Source of the DNA: Clostridia bacterium
GTDB lineage: Bacteria; Bacillota; Clostridia; Oscillospirales; Butyricicoccaceae
Length of the DNA stretch: 64,000 nt
Assembly (NCBI GenBank): GCA_017408985.1
Contig: JAFQTO010000038.1
Span: 1 to 64,000, forward strand
Reading direction: 5' to 3'
The notes beneath the pieces are model-generated. The model was not told the DNA's origin and searched no databases. It saw only the letters and a program-made list of their open reading frames with translations. Positions 7,505 to 16,075 of the stretch are shown here, in pieces. The number at the start of each line of letters is the position of its first letter. Position 1 is the stretch's first letter. The translations under genes and the position numbers were made by a program.

Positions 7505-9271
7505 ATGGCAAAGATCAATATAAAAATCGAAGGTATCCCCTATCAGGTCGAAGAAGGTCTGACCGTTCTTGAAGCTGCCAAGCTCTGCGGCTACGAGATC
7601 CCCTCGCTCTGCGCGTTTAACCACGGCGAATGCTCCAGAGGATCCTGCCGTGTATGTCTGGTAGAGGTCAAAGGTGCAAGAGGACTTGTTGCGTCCTGCG
7701 TCTATCCTGTCAACGAGGGTATGGAGATAACCATCTCCAGCCCCAAAGCAAGTGAAGCCCGACGCGCATCCGTAGAGCTTCTGCTGAGCAACCATAATCA
7801 GAACTGCCAGCAATGTGACAAAAACGGCAAGTGCGAGCTGTTGCATGTGGCTTATCTGACCGGTGCGCGCGAAGGCCGCTATCAGGGTGCCAAGACCCCC
7901 ACTACCCTGGATCAGCTTACCCCCTCCATCATCCGTGACACATCCAAATGTATCCTCTGCGGCCGATGCGTTGAACGCTGCAAGAATGCTCACGGTATGG
8001 GTATCCTGGGCTTTGAAAACCGCGGATTTCGCACCATCGTTGCACCTGCCGAGAACCGCTCTTTTGCAAATTCGCCCTGTATCCTCTGCGGTCAGTGCGT
8101 AAGCGTATGTCCCACCGGCGCGCTGATGGAAAAAAGCGAGATCGACAAGGTCGACGCCGCATTCAAGGCAGGCAAGCACGTTGTGGTACAGACCGCACCC
8201 GCCGTCCGCGCCGCTCTCGGTGAGGAATTCGGTATGCCCGTAGGCACACCCGTTACCGGCAAGATGGTAGCCGCTCTGCGCCGCCTTGGATTCAAGAAGG
8301 TCTACGACACCAACTTTGCCGCAGACGTTACCATTATGGAGGAGGGCACCGAGCTGCTGGAGCGCATCAATAACGGCGGTGTTCTGCCTATGATCACCTC
8401 CTGCTCCCCCGGCTGGATAAACTACGCCGAGTACAACTACGGCGATCTGCTCCCCCATCTGTCCACCTGCAAATCTCCCCAGCAGATGCAGGGCGCTCTT
8501 CTCAAGGATTACTATGCCGCCAAGAAGGATATCGCACCCGAAGATATGTTCGTTGTTTCGGTCATGCCCTGCACCGCCAAGAAATACGAAAAAGAACGTC
8601 CGGAGCTGCGTGTCAACGAGATTCCCGACGTAGACGCCGTTCTGACCACCCGTGAGCTTGCACGTATGATCAAGCGTGCGGGTATCGTATTCCACAAGCT
8701 TCCCGATGAGGAGTTTGATCAGGATCTGATGGGTGAATATACCGGTGCCGCCGTCATATTCGGTGTAACGGGCGGTGTTATGGAAGCGGCTTTGAGAACG
8801 GTATACTACGTACTGACGGGTACAGAACACGAGGCCATCAACTTTGAAGCTGTGCGCGGTCTCGAAGGCATCCGCGAGGCATCTCTGGATATCAACGGTA
8901 TGACCGTCAACGTGGCTATCGCTCACGGTATGAAGAACGCAAAGGTCCTGCTTGACGAGATCCGCGAGGGCAAGTCCAAGTACCACTTCATTGAGATCAT
9001 GGGCTGCCCCGGCGGTTGTATCGCAGGCGGCGGACAGCCTTTGGTCCGTTCCTGCTTTATGCCTTATGAGGACAATGATATTCAGGATACCTTCCGTGCA
9101 AAGCGCGCCGCCGCTCTGTACTCCGAGGATGAGCGTCAGGTGCTCCGTCAGTCCCACAACAATCCTCAGGTCAAGAAGCTGTATGACGAGTATCTCATCA
9201 AGCCCAACTCTCACAAGGCTCACGAGCTTTTGCATACCACCTACAAGGCAAAAGAGGGTTACAACGACTGA
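7505..9271 (+). CDS. hydA: [FeFe] hydrogenase catalytic subunit
   Basis: The 588-residue enzyme reduces protons or oxidises H2. It has an N-terminal [2Fe-2S] domain (to about residue 80), a His-Cys [4Fe-4S] motif (HNQNCQQC), two [4Fe-4S] ferredoxin sites (CILCGRCVERC, CILCGQCVSVCP), then the H-cluster domain. H-cluster ligands are Cys300 (TSCSPGW), Cys356 (MPCTAKK), Cys501 and Cys505 (GCPGGC). The C-terminal small domain is complete. With the two upstream genes it forms a ferredoxin/NADH-coupled bifurcating hydrogenase, used by fermenters to dispose of reductant as H2. No maturase genes hydE/F/G are in the window. Confidence 0.96.
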   Translation: MAKINIKIEGIPYQVEEGLTVLEAAKLCGYEIPSLCAFNHGECSRGSCRVCLVEVKGARGLVASCVYPVNEGMEITISSPKASEARRASVELLLSNHNQNCQQCDKNGKCELLHVAYLTGAREGRYQGAKTPTTLDQLTPSIIRDTSKCILCGRCVERCKNAHGMGILGFENRGFRTIVAPAENRSFANSPCILCGQCVSVCPTGALMEKSEIDKVDAAFKAGKHVVVQTAPAVRAALGEEFGMPVGTPVTGKMVAALRRLGFKKVYDTNFAADVTIMEEGTELLERINNGGVLPMITSCSPGWINYAEYNYGDLLPHLSTCKSPQQMQGALLKDYYAAKKDIAPEDMFVVSVMPCTAKKYEKERPELRVNEIPDVDAVLTTRELARMIKRAGIVFHKLPDEEFDQDLMGEYTGAAVIFGVTGGVMEAALRTVYYVLTGTEHEAINFEAVRGLEGIREASLDINGMTVNVAIAHGMKNAKVLLDEIREGKSKYHFIEIMGCPGGCIAGGGQPLVRSCFMPYEDNDIQDTFRAKRAAALYSEDERQVLRQSHNNPQVKKLYDEYLIKPNSHKAHELLHTTYKAKEGYND

Positions 9272-9306
9272 CCCCCTCCCCGCACAAATTAACAGACTCA
9301 ACAAAA

Positions 9307-9336
9307 GGGTGCATAGCGCAGATGCGCTATGCACCC
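9307..9336 (+). repeat. Perfect 13-bp hairpin between hydA and the CapA gene
   Basis: GGGTGCATAGCGC (9307-9319) pairs perfectly with GCGCTATGCACCC (9324-9336) around AGAT. No T-run follows; instead AGGAGG of the next gene starts 8 nt later. It is therefore more likely an mRNA-stability or processing element than a terminator, and could shield the ribosome site. Confidence 0.6.
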
Positions 9337-9355
9337 AATCAATAGGAGGCACACT

Positions 9356-10666
9356 ATGAAACTTCCCAAAATGAGCTTTGCCGCTGCAGGAGATATGCTG
9401 ATACAGCGGCTTATCCCCACCGATTACGAGGGGTTTGACAAGGTCAGCCGCCATATCAGCCGCGCTGACGCAAGATTCTTTAATCTTGAGACCACAATCC
9501 ACCGCGGCGGATATTACGGCAATCAGTTCAACGGCGGCTCCAATCTACGCGCCGATCCCAGGGTGCTGGATATCGCAAAAGCGTTCGGCTTTAATATGCT
9601 GTCTTTTGCCAACAATCACACTTTCGATTTCGGCTACGGCGGTCTTGAGGCTACGTTGGACGCCGTAAACGAGGCAGGTTTTGTTCACGCGGGCGTGGGT
9701 ATGAATCTCGACGAGGCCGCCGCACCTGCATATCTTGACACGGTCAACGGACGTGTTGCAATAATCGGTATGGTGTCCTCCATAGTCAACGAGGCGGCAA
9801 TGGCAGGCCGTCAGTCGCGCAGGGTCAAGGGTCGTCCCGGTATCAACGGTCTGCGGTTTGACGAGCGCATCGAGGTCACTCCCGAGCAGTATGCGGTGCT
9901 GCAGACCATTGCTGACGAGAGCGGTGTCAACGCCGCCATCACGATCTCCCGTGCAGAAGGCTACACAGCCGCAAAGACCGACGATCTGGTGGAGTTCGGC
10001 AGACAGAAGCTGAAGTTTTTTGCAGGCGAGAAGCTGCAGTATCACACCTACTGCAACAAGAGCGATATAGCACGGCTTGAGCGTGCAATATATGAAGCAA
10101 AAGCGCAGGCAGATTATATTCTGGTCAGCATCCACGCCCACGAGCTTGCAGGCTCGTCCAAAGAGACTCCCGGTGAGTTTTTGGTTGAGTTTGCACACAA
10201 GGCTATCGATCTGGGCGCACACGCCGTTATCGGTCACGGTCCGCACCTGCTCCGTCCTTTGGAAGTTTACAACGGCAGACCTATATTCTACTCTCTGGGC
10301 GACTTTGTACTGCACAATGAGAGTATGACAAGCGCCCCCGAAGAAATGTATGAAAAACAGGGTCTCACCTCCGACGATCCTCTGTGCGAGATATTCCGCA
10401 AGCGCAGCGCCAACTACACCCGCGGTCTGCTTGCCGAGCCCAAGATGATGGAGTCAGCAGTGCCGTACTTTGAGATGGAGGACGGTGTGCTGACACATCT
10501 TGAGCTTATGCCCGTGGCATTGGGTGTTGAGGAGCCCAGATACCGCAACGGCAATCCCAAGTTTGCCCCCGACAGAGGTATTATTGAGCGTCTCCGCGAT
10601 ATGTCCGCTCCCTACGGCACAAGGATCACCATTGACGAGCGAGGCTTTGGCATTGTTGAGCTGTAA
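9356..10666 (+). CDS. CapA-family (PgsA-like) metallophosphatase-fold protein
   Basis: The 436-residue protein shows the CapA order of calcineurin-like metal motifs: AAGDMLIQR, FFNLETTIH, FANNHTFDFGYGG, SIHAHEL, and HGPHLLRPLEVYNGRPIFYSLGDF. CapA proteins belong to poly-gamma-glutamate or capsule synthesis, but many orphan members are of unknown role. It lacks a signal peptide, unlike capsule CapA. There are no capB/capC neighbours. ATG 9356 follows AGGAGG at 9344-9349. It is followed closely by a C45 amidase-like gene, so the pair might process an amide-linked polymer or peptide; this is inference. Confidence 0.85.
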   Translation: MKLPKMSFAAAGDMLIQRLIPTDYEGFDKVSRHISRADARFFNLETTIHRGGYYGNQFNGGSNLRADPRVLDIAKAFGFNMLSFANNHTFDFGYGGLEATLDAVNEAGFVHAGVGMNLDEAAAPAYLDTVNGRVAIIGMVSSIVNEAAMAGRQSRRVKGRPGINGLRFDERIEVTPEQYAVLQTIADESGVNAAITISRAEGYTAAKTDDLVEFGRQKLKFFAGEKLQYHTYCNKSDIARLERAIYEAKAQADYILVSIHAHELAGSSKETPGEFLVEFAHKAIDLGAHAVIGHGPHLLRPLEVYNGRPIFYSLGDFVLHNESMTSAPEEMYEKQGLTSDDPLCEIFRKRSANYTRGLLAEPKMMESAVPYFEMEDGVLTHLELMPVALGVEEPRYRNGNPKFAPDRGIIERLRDMSAPYGTRITIDERGFGIVEL

Positions 10667-10695
10667 AGACGACTATTTGAAAAGAGGCATATATA

Positions 10696-11793
10696 ATGGG
10701 AAACAAAAACCTGATACCCATATTCGAGGCAGAGGGCACCAACTACGAAATCGGCTATGCTGTCGGAAGCAAAGCCAAAAAGCAGGTACTCAACTGCATC
10801 CAGTCCTACAAGGATCAGTTTGAGGCTTTTGTGGGACTCGGCTGGGAGGACGCAAAGAAGCTGGCACAACAGTACGTGGACGTTATCTCGCAGTATAATC
10901 ACAACTACATAGACGAAATGCAGGGCATAGCAGACGGCGCGGGAGTCACGTTTGACGATATTCTGCTGCTCAACTGCCGCAGCGAGGTGGTACTGCGCTC
11001 CAACAAGGATGCTACCCCCGACGGCTGCACCTCTATCGCTGTCACTCCCCGCAAGACCGACGGCAAAAGCACTCTTATCGGTCAGAACTGGGACTGGAAG
11101 CTGTCTCAGCGTGAGTCCATGATCATCGTAAAGATCAAGCAGACTGCAACCGGTCTGCCCGATCTTGTTCTGCTGACCGAAGCAGGCATAATCGGCAAGT
11201 ACGGTATGAACTCGGCAGGTCTGGGATTCTGCTTCAATGCTCTGGCTACCAATGACTTTCCCCAGGGCGCACTACCCCTGCACATCGCCTGCCGCGGTGC
11301 TATGGATTCGCTGAATCTCTGCGAGGCTATGACCAAGGTCACCCGCTATCAGCTGGGCTGTGCCGTCAACTTCCTGTTTGCCAGCCGTGACGGTGTGGCT
11401 GTGGATATCGAGGTGTCCAACGACGATTTTGACGTGCTCTATCCCGAGGACGGAATCATCACCCACGCCAATCATTTCCGCAGCCTGCGTCTGCCCCGCT
11501 ACCCCTACAAAGATATGTCAAAATACAAATGGCCCGACACCTTCATCCGCAACGGCCGCGCAGAGGAGCTGATGCGGGATATCAAGGGTGCTGTTTCCAT
11601 GCGTAATTTTGAGCGGGTATTTGCCGATCACGCCGATTACCCCACCTCCATCTGCCATCACGAAGATCCCCGCGATCCCCAGCATGCAAGACTTGGCACT
11701 GTGATCTCGTTCGTTATGAATCTCAACACCCGCGAGATGCACATCTGCAAAGGCTCTCCCTGCGAAACACCCTTTGAGGTCTACAGATTCTGA
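10696..11793 (+). CDS. Second C45-family (acyltransferase-like) protein
   Basis: The 365-residue protein is a paralogue of the product of 3739-4800. It has YEIGYAVG, EMQGIADGAGV, NCRSEV, then DGCTSIAV with the predicted nucleophile Cys111 and GQNWDWK. The Gly-Cys step is the classic autocleavage site of this Ntn-hydrolase family. No signal peptide is visible. It starts 30 bp after the CapA gene and is likely cotranscribed; a terminator follows. Substrate is unknown; amide hydrolysis or N-acyl transfer is the family expectation. Confidence 0.85.
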   Translation: MGNKNLIPIFEAEGTNYEIGYAVGSKAKKQVLNCIQSYKDQFEAFVGLGWEDAKKLAQQYVDVISQYNHNYIDEMQGIADGAGVTFDDILLLNCRSEVVLRSNKDATPDGCTSIAVTPRKTDGKSTLIGQNWDWKLSQRESMIIVKIKQTATGLPDLVLLTEAGIIGKYGMNSAGLGFCFNALATNDFPQGALPLHIACRGAMDSLNLCEAMTKVTRYQLGCAVNFLFASRDGVAVDIEVSNDDFDVLYPEDGIITHANHFRSLRLPRYPYKDMSKYKWPDTFIRNGRAEELMRDIKGAVSMRNFERVFADHADYPTSICHHEDPRDPQHARLGTVISFVMNLNTREMHICKGSPCETPFEVYRF

Positions 11794-11814
11794 TAATTAT
11801 TGCATATATAAGGA

Positions 11815-11848
11815 CACCTTGCGGGAAATATCCTGCAAGGTGTTTTGC
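11815..11848 (+). terminator. Terminator after the second C45 gene
   Basis: ACACCTTGCGGGA pairs with TCCTGCAAGGTGT (one G-U), followed by TTTTGCTTTG. Confidence 0.85.
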
Positions 11849-11905
11849 TTTGTAGGTTGTGGTTTTGAGGAAGTTGCAGCTTTATTCGGGACACGCTCGG
11901 CATAC

Positions 11906-11949
11906 TTGAACTATAGGGCGGATTTTGGTATTATATTTGTATAGACCAA
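11906..11949 (+). promoter_or_regulatory. Promoter of the sigma-factor gene with TTGGT-N15-ACCAA operator
   Basis: TTGAAC (11906-11911), 17 bp, TATTAT (11929-11934). The dyad TTGGT (11925-11929)-N15-ACCAA (11945-11949) spans the -10 and start region. The same promoter with the same dyad spacing recurs at 13406-13449, so one regulator probably controls both. Confidence 0.7.
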
Positions 11950-12031
11950 TATGCTGAGCAGAAAAAATAACAGACAATGCGAAAAAAACACCTCCGCAGA
12001 TCGTCATAGTAAATGAAAGGAGGCAAGAACG

Positions 12032-12544
12032 ATGAACAAAACGGATCTGAGTGAATATTTTGAACTGCTGCGCAAGGGCGACAAGCAGGCGTTTGCCGAG
12101 ATATTCAGCGAGCTGAAAGTGCCCGTATATACCATAATCTGCCGCATCGTGCAGTCTCAGCATCTTGCAGAGGACGTCACGCAGGATGTGTTCGTCAAGC
12201 TGTTTGTATCACCGCCCGAGCCTTCTGTAAAAAATCCTCGGGCGTGGATATTCCGAATGGCGCGCAATTCGGCTATCGATGCACTGAGGAAAAAGCAGAG
12301 TTCAGATATTGACGGCTGCTCCCCTGCCGCAGACGATGAGATATCGGGTATGATAGCGCGGTGGGATATGGAGTCGGCTATCGGCAGGCTCCCGCAGGAT
12401 GAGCGGGAGATACTGTCGCTGCACATCAATGCCGAGCTTGGTTTTGGTGAGATAGCCGATATCGTAGGGCTGTCTCTGCCTGCGGTGTACCGCAGATACC
12501 GCAAGGCGCTCAGAAGCCTGCGGGAGTTTTTGACGGAGGTGTAA
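12032..12544 (+). CDS. ECF-type sigma-70 family RNA polymerase sigma factor
   Basis: The 170-residue protein has sigma region 2 (about residues 20-85, with HLAEDVTQDVFVKLF and PRAWIFRMARNSAIDALRK) and region 4 (about 115-165, with LPQDEREILSLH and a C-terminal HTH). Region 3 is absent, as in group 4 sigmas. It directs polymerase to a small regulon. The start follows AAAGGAGG. The next gene starts one base after its stop and encodes a membrane protein that could be its partner, although that protein lacks a recognisable anti-sigma domain. Confidence 0.85.
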   Translation: MNKTDLSEYFELLRKGDKQAFAEIFSELKVPVYTIICRIVQSQHLAEDVTQDVFVKLFVSPPEPSVKNPRAWIFRMARNSAIDALRKKQSSDIDGCSPAADDEISGMIARWDMESAIGRLPQDEREILSLHINAELGFGEIADIVGLSLPAVYRRYRKALRSLREFLTEV

Positions 12545-12545
12545 T

Positions 12546-13337
12546 ATGAAAAGAGTATTGATAAGTCTTGTTTGTGTGATGCTTATTCTTTGCAATGCCT
12601 GCATCAGTCAAGCCGACGAAACCGTATCGACGGGGTCAAAATACTACAGCGCAGGTGTTATGTACCGCGAATGGCAGAAAAAAAACTATCTGCCCGACTA
12701 CGTATACGGTGTATGGTCGACCGACGGAAGCTCGAACAATCTGACATTTGGCATTCCCGATAATGAAGCCGGTAATGCAGGTATGCAGGAGATATTTGCA
12801 TTGGTCTATGACGACAGTACGGTAAGTTTTGTTTATCAGCAATACAGCCGAAGTTATCTGTGGCAGATCATAGATGAGATAAATCAAACCTGCAAGCAAA
12901 ATCCTGCATTTGAAGGCACACGGCCAAACGAAAAAGAAAACTGCATTACAGTTTATCTCTCCAAAGATATGCAGCATCTGGAAAGCACACAAAAAACAGC
13001 TCGTGAACTTACCGAAAAATACGGCGATGCTATACAGATCGAATACGCAAACCTGATTACTGTATTGACCCAATATCCGCTCCGCCAATCTCAAAGACTC
13101 TACGTATTCTTGCTTATGACCATCGGAATGAGCGTGGTCTTGATGGCGGTTATGGGGTACACCGTCAGGCGCAGGAGGTTGGTTCTGCTTATGCAGACAA
13201 GCGGAGGCGTTGCAGCCGTGTCCGATGCGCCTTTGACAAACAAGAGGATCGTGAAAATGGTAAAGCACTCCTCTCCTCCCGTAACCTCACAGCTGGATAA
13301 AAATGTCATGGACGCTATTGACGGTATAAAACAATAA
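12546..13337 (+). CDS. Exported membrane protein of unknown function, sigma-linked
   Basis: The 263-residue protein has a signal peptide (about residues 1-24), a globular domain of about 150 residues starting with LPDYVYGVWSTDG, one membrane helix near 180-203 (VFLLMTIGMSVVLMAV) and a basic cytoplasmic tail. The topology, outside domain plus one helix plus inside tail, suits a sensor or sigma regulator. Its ribosome site lies inside the sigma gene, so the two are translationally coupled. I do not recognise the domain. A possible lipobox ending in NAC is weak. Confidence 0.55.
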   Translation: MKRVLISLVCVMLILCNACISQADETVSTGSKYYSAGVMYREWQKKNYLPDYVYGVWSTDGSSNNLTFGIPDNEAGNAGMQEIFALVYDDSTVSFVYQQYSRSYLWQIIDEINQTCKQNPAFEGTRPNEKENCITVYLSKDMQHLESTQKTARELTEKYGDAIQIEYANLITVLTQYPLRQSQRLYVFLLMTIGMSVVLMAVMGYTVRRRRLVLLMQTSGGVAAVSDAPLTNKRIVKMVKHSSPPVTSQLDKNVMDAIDGIKQ

Positions 13338-13341
13338 TCCA

Positions 13342-13400
13342 AAAAGCACCGTTTGACTCCTCTGCATTCTTGCAGACGGGCAGACGGTGCTTTTTTATAC
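13342..13400 (+). terminator. Terminator between the sigma pair and the next unit
   Basis: AAAAAGCACCGT pairs with ACGGTGCTTTTTT and an inner CTGC/GCAG stem closes the loop. It ends the two-gene sigma operon before the second copy of the shared promoter. Confidence 0.85.
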
Positions 13401-13405
13401 CGCTC

Positions 13406-13449
13406 TTGAAAAATACGCGGATTTTTGGTATTATTAAGTTATAAACCAA
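13406..13449 (+). promoter_or_regulatory. Second copy of the shared promoter/operator
   Basis: TTGAAA (13406-13411), 17 bp, TATTAT (13429-13434), with TTGGT (13425-13429)-N15-ACCAA (13445-13449). The block GCGGATTTTTGGTATTAT is nearly identical to that at 11916-11934. It drives the 13471 gene and perhaps those downstream. Confidence 0.7.
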
Positions 13450-13470
13450 TAAACTGAAAGGGGTAAATCT

Positions 13471-14229
13471 ATGGAGCGGATCAGAAGTCTTAATTGGTAT
13501 CAAAAAACGCTGATCATTATTACGATCCTTACAGTGCTGATATTCTCCATTATTTATCCCCGGGTCGTTAACAGAGTAGGTATCAGGTATAACGATCAGA
13601 TATTTGTTCCCGAAACCTTGGACGGCGCTACAGTCTATTCGGGTGAGCTCGACGGCATAGAGTCTAAGTTTATTGTGTCTGCTGATAATACCGTTGAGTT
13701 TTATTACGGAGATAAGCTGTTTGGGCCGTATACCCTCATCAATGATCCCTCAGCTGTTCCCCAAAATCACACGAATGCAAGCCGTATGACGGGTATAGAG
13801 CTTCGGTGCGGTGATGAGGTGGTTTTTCGCGGAGGCATAGCGAAATTCGGCTCCGACTATTGGTGTCTGTATGACGAAAAGGGTGACTCAAACAGCAGTT
13901 TCACCCCCGAATACACAATAGGCAACACAGGCTACAAAAGTAAAAAAGGGTCGGCAGAGCCTAACACCTACACCATTCTCTCGCTGATGAGGGGGCCTGA
14001 GCTGACACACAAGGGTGACAAGGGTTTCTTGCTGATAGCTGTTTTTGTCAGTATTGTAAATCTTATCACCATACTGTTTGCCGATGAGCTGTTCAAATTC
14101 GGTTTGAGACTCAGGATCAGCAATGCCGAGGATGCCGAGCCGTCCGAATGGGAATTGATGGGCCGATACGGTGGATGGACGTTTGCGGTCATTATGATAA
14201 TCTCGATACTTATCTACGGCTTGCAGTAA
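13471..14229 (+). CDS. Three-helix membrane protein of unknown function
   Basis: The 252-residue protein has one N-terminal helix (about residues 13-30), an extracytoplasmic domain of about 150 residues, and two C-terminal helices (about 190-210 and 232-250). I recall similar clostridial hypothetical proteins with a C-terminal PELTHKGD segment, as seen here near residue 172, but cannot name a function. It follows the shared operator and probably starts the transcript that continues into the M50 gene. AAAGGGG precedes the ATG. Confidence 0.55.
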   Translation: MERIRSLNWYQKTLIIITILTVLIFSIIYPRVVNRVGIRYNDQIFVPETLDGATVYSGELDGIESKFIVSADNTVEFYYGDKLFGPYTLINDPSAVPQNHTNASRMTGIELRCGDEVVFRGGIAKFGSDYWCLYDEKGDSNSSFTPEYTIGNTGYKSKKGSAEPNTYTILSLMRGPELTHKGDKGFLLIAVFVSIVNLITILFADELFKFGLRLRISNAEDAEPSEWELMGRYGGWTFAVIMIISILIYGLQ

Positions 14230-14267
14230 CCTGAAGAGTACAAAAAACCTGACTGCGTGGTGTAAAT

Positions 14268-15401
14268 ATGAAAAAAAGCAAAAAGACCTCTCTCAAAAAA
14301 TACCTGCCTATGCTGTTCTTCGTGCTGATAGGCGCTGTGTGCGGAGTGCTGATGGTGGAGTATATCAGCCGTGCCGTACCCGAAAGACCGCTGGTATCGC
14401 TTGTTATACTGTTTATCGCTATGTATGCGGCTATACTGATGCAGCTTATACTGCACGAGTTCGGGCATCTTGTGTTCGGACTTATAAGCGGATATAAGTT
14501 CGGCTCCTTCCGCATACTGTCATTTATGCTTATCCGCGACGAGGGCAAACTCAAGCTCAAGAAGATGACGATTGCAGGCACGGGCGGTCAATGCCTGATG
14601 TCTCCTCCCGATATGGTTGACGGCAAGCTGCCCGTAATGCTCTACAATCTGGGCGGCTCTGTTATGAACGTTGTGTTCGGCGGCGTTTTTATGGCCCTGC
14701 ATTTCGGGCTCTCGGCATATCCCCTGCTCAGCGCTGTGATGCTGATGTTCGGTCTTATAGGCTTTGCAATAGCGCTGATGAACGGCATCCCCATGCGGAT
14801 GGGCGAAGTGGACAACGACGGCTTTAATGCATTCTCCCTGGGCAAAGACCCTCAGGCGCTGAGAGCCTTTTGGGTGCAGATGAAGGTCAATCAGCAGATA
14901 TCCCGCGGTGTAAGGCTAAAAGATATGCCCGAAGAGTGGTTTGCTCTCCCCTCCGATGAAGCTATGAAAAACAGTATGGTAGCGGCGATCGGCGTTTTTG
15001 CCTGCAACCGACTGATGGACGAGGGCAGACTCTCTGATGCCGATACGCTGATGGAAAAGATGCTGAATACCCCCAACGGAATGGTGGGCGTACACCGCAG
15101 GCTGATGGTCTGCGACCGAATATTCATTGAACTTCTCACTCAAAACAGAAGCGACGTTATAAAGAATATGCTTACATCGGAGCAGCTGAAGTTTATGAAG
15201 GCTATGAAGAGCTTTCCCTCTGTACTGCGCACCGAGTATGCGCTGGAACTGCTTGGAAACAAAGACAATGTAAAGGCAGAGAGCTTTAGAGCGCAGTTTG
15301 AGAGATTTGCAAAATCCTACCCCTATCAAAGCGATATTGAAGCCGAGCGAGAGCTTATGGATATGGCAAAAAACAAATGGGAAAGTGAGGAAACAAAATG
15401 A
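14268..15401 (+). CDS. M50-family intramembrane metallopeptidase (site-2-protease-like)
   Basis: The 377-residue protein has zinc motif HEFGH (His63-His67) in a membrane helix and a second-ligand region NGIPMRMGEVDNDG (about 172-185), close to the NxxPxxxxDG of M50 proteases. Several helices occupy the first 190 residues; the C-terminal half is soluble and may be a helical repeat. S2P enzymes cleave anti-sigma factors or other membrane proteins within the bilayer. No PDZ domain is seen. Its position downstream of an ECF sigma gene makes signalling plausible. It overlaps the next gene by ATGA. Confidence 0.75.
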   Translation: MKKSKKTSLKKYLPMLFFVLIGAVCGVLMVEYISRAVPERPLVSLVILFIAMYAAILMQLILHEFGHLVFGLISGYKFGSFRILSFMLIRDEGKLKLKKMTIAGTGGQCLMSPPDMVDGKLPVMLYNLGGSVMNVVFGGVFMALHFGLSAYPLLSAVMLMFGLIGFAIALMNGIPMRMGEVDNDGFNAFSLGKDPQALRAFWVQMKVNQQISRGVRLKDMPEEWFALPSDEAMKNSMVAAIGVFACNRLMDEGRLSDADTLMEKMLNTPNGMVGVHRRLMVCDRIFIELLTQNRSDVIKNMLTSEQLKFMKAMKSFPSVLRTEYALELLGNKDNVKAESFRAQFERFAKSYPYQSDIEAERELMDMAKNKWESEETK

Positions 15402-16075
15402 AAAAATCAAGCAAAATAATGTGGGGCATCGTGCTTATAGCAGCAGGTGCGCTGTTTGCCGTCAATGCGCTGGATATCGCCAAAGTCAACGTATTTTTTG
15501 ACGGCTGGTGGACGCTGTTTATCATCATACCCTGCGCCATCGGTCTTTTTAACGACAGCGACAAAACGGGCAATATTATAGGTATCGTTATAGGCGTTTT
15601 GCTTCTGCTTGGCGCAAGGAACATCATCAGTTTTGAGATACTGTGGAAGCTTCTGCTGCCCATTATTATTGTCGTAATAGGACTCAAGCTTATTATATCG
15701 GGCGTGTGCGGCAACAAAGCCAACGAGATCATGACTTCCATCAAAAAGAAAGGCAATCCTCCCAAAAACGGTTTTGCTCTGTTCAGCGGTCAGGACCTGA
15801 AGTTTGAAAACGAGGTTTTTGAGGGTGCCGAGCTTACCGCTGTTTTCGGCGGCATAGAGTGCGACCTGCGTGGTGCCGTTATTGAGCAGGATTGCGCCAT
15901 AAGCGTGTGTGCCGTGTTTGGCGGTATAGATATCATCGTGCCCGACAACGTCAACGTGAAGATATCGGCAACAAGTATTTTTGGCGGTGCATCCAACAAA
16001 AAGTCCAACCGCAAGGACCTGCCCACCGTGTACGTAAACGGTCTGTGTATGTTCGGAGGGGTTGAAATAAAATGA
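15398..16075 (+). CDS. LiaF-like membrane protein
   Basis: The 225-residue protein begins with four short hydrophobic helices (LiaF/LiaI transmembrane-type region, to about residue 110). It continues with a C-terminal domain of repeated FGG turns (AVFGGIECDL, AVFGGIDIIVP, SIFGGASNK, MFGGVEIK). This is the LiaF-like C-terminal fold, which in Bacillus inhibits the LiaRS cell-wall stress system. No LiaRS pair is present here. It overlaps both neighbours by ATGA junctions, so the three genes form a tight operon. Confidence 0.75.
   Translation: MKKSSKIMWGIVLIAAGALFAVNALDIAKVNVFFDGWWTLFIIIPCAIGLFNDSDKTGNIIGIVIGVLLLLGARNIISFEILWKLLLPIIIVVIGLKLIISGVCGNKANEIMTSIKKKGNPPKNGFALFSGQDLKFENEVFEGAELTAVFGGIECDLRGAVIEQDCAISVCAVFGGIDIIVPDNVNVKISATSIFGGASNKKSNRKDLPTVYVNGLCMFGGVEIK

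Noticed and set aside
5702-9502. Very long open frame on the minus strand across the hydrogenase genes
   Set aside because: It is antisense to three certain genes with complete iron-sulfur motifs; its translation is rich in Cys, His and Ala runs and has no start signals. It is a product of codon bias.
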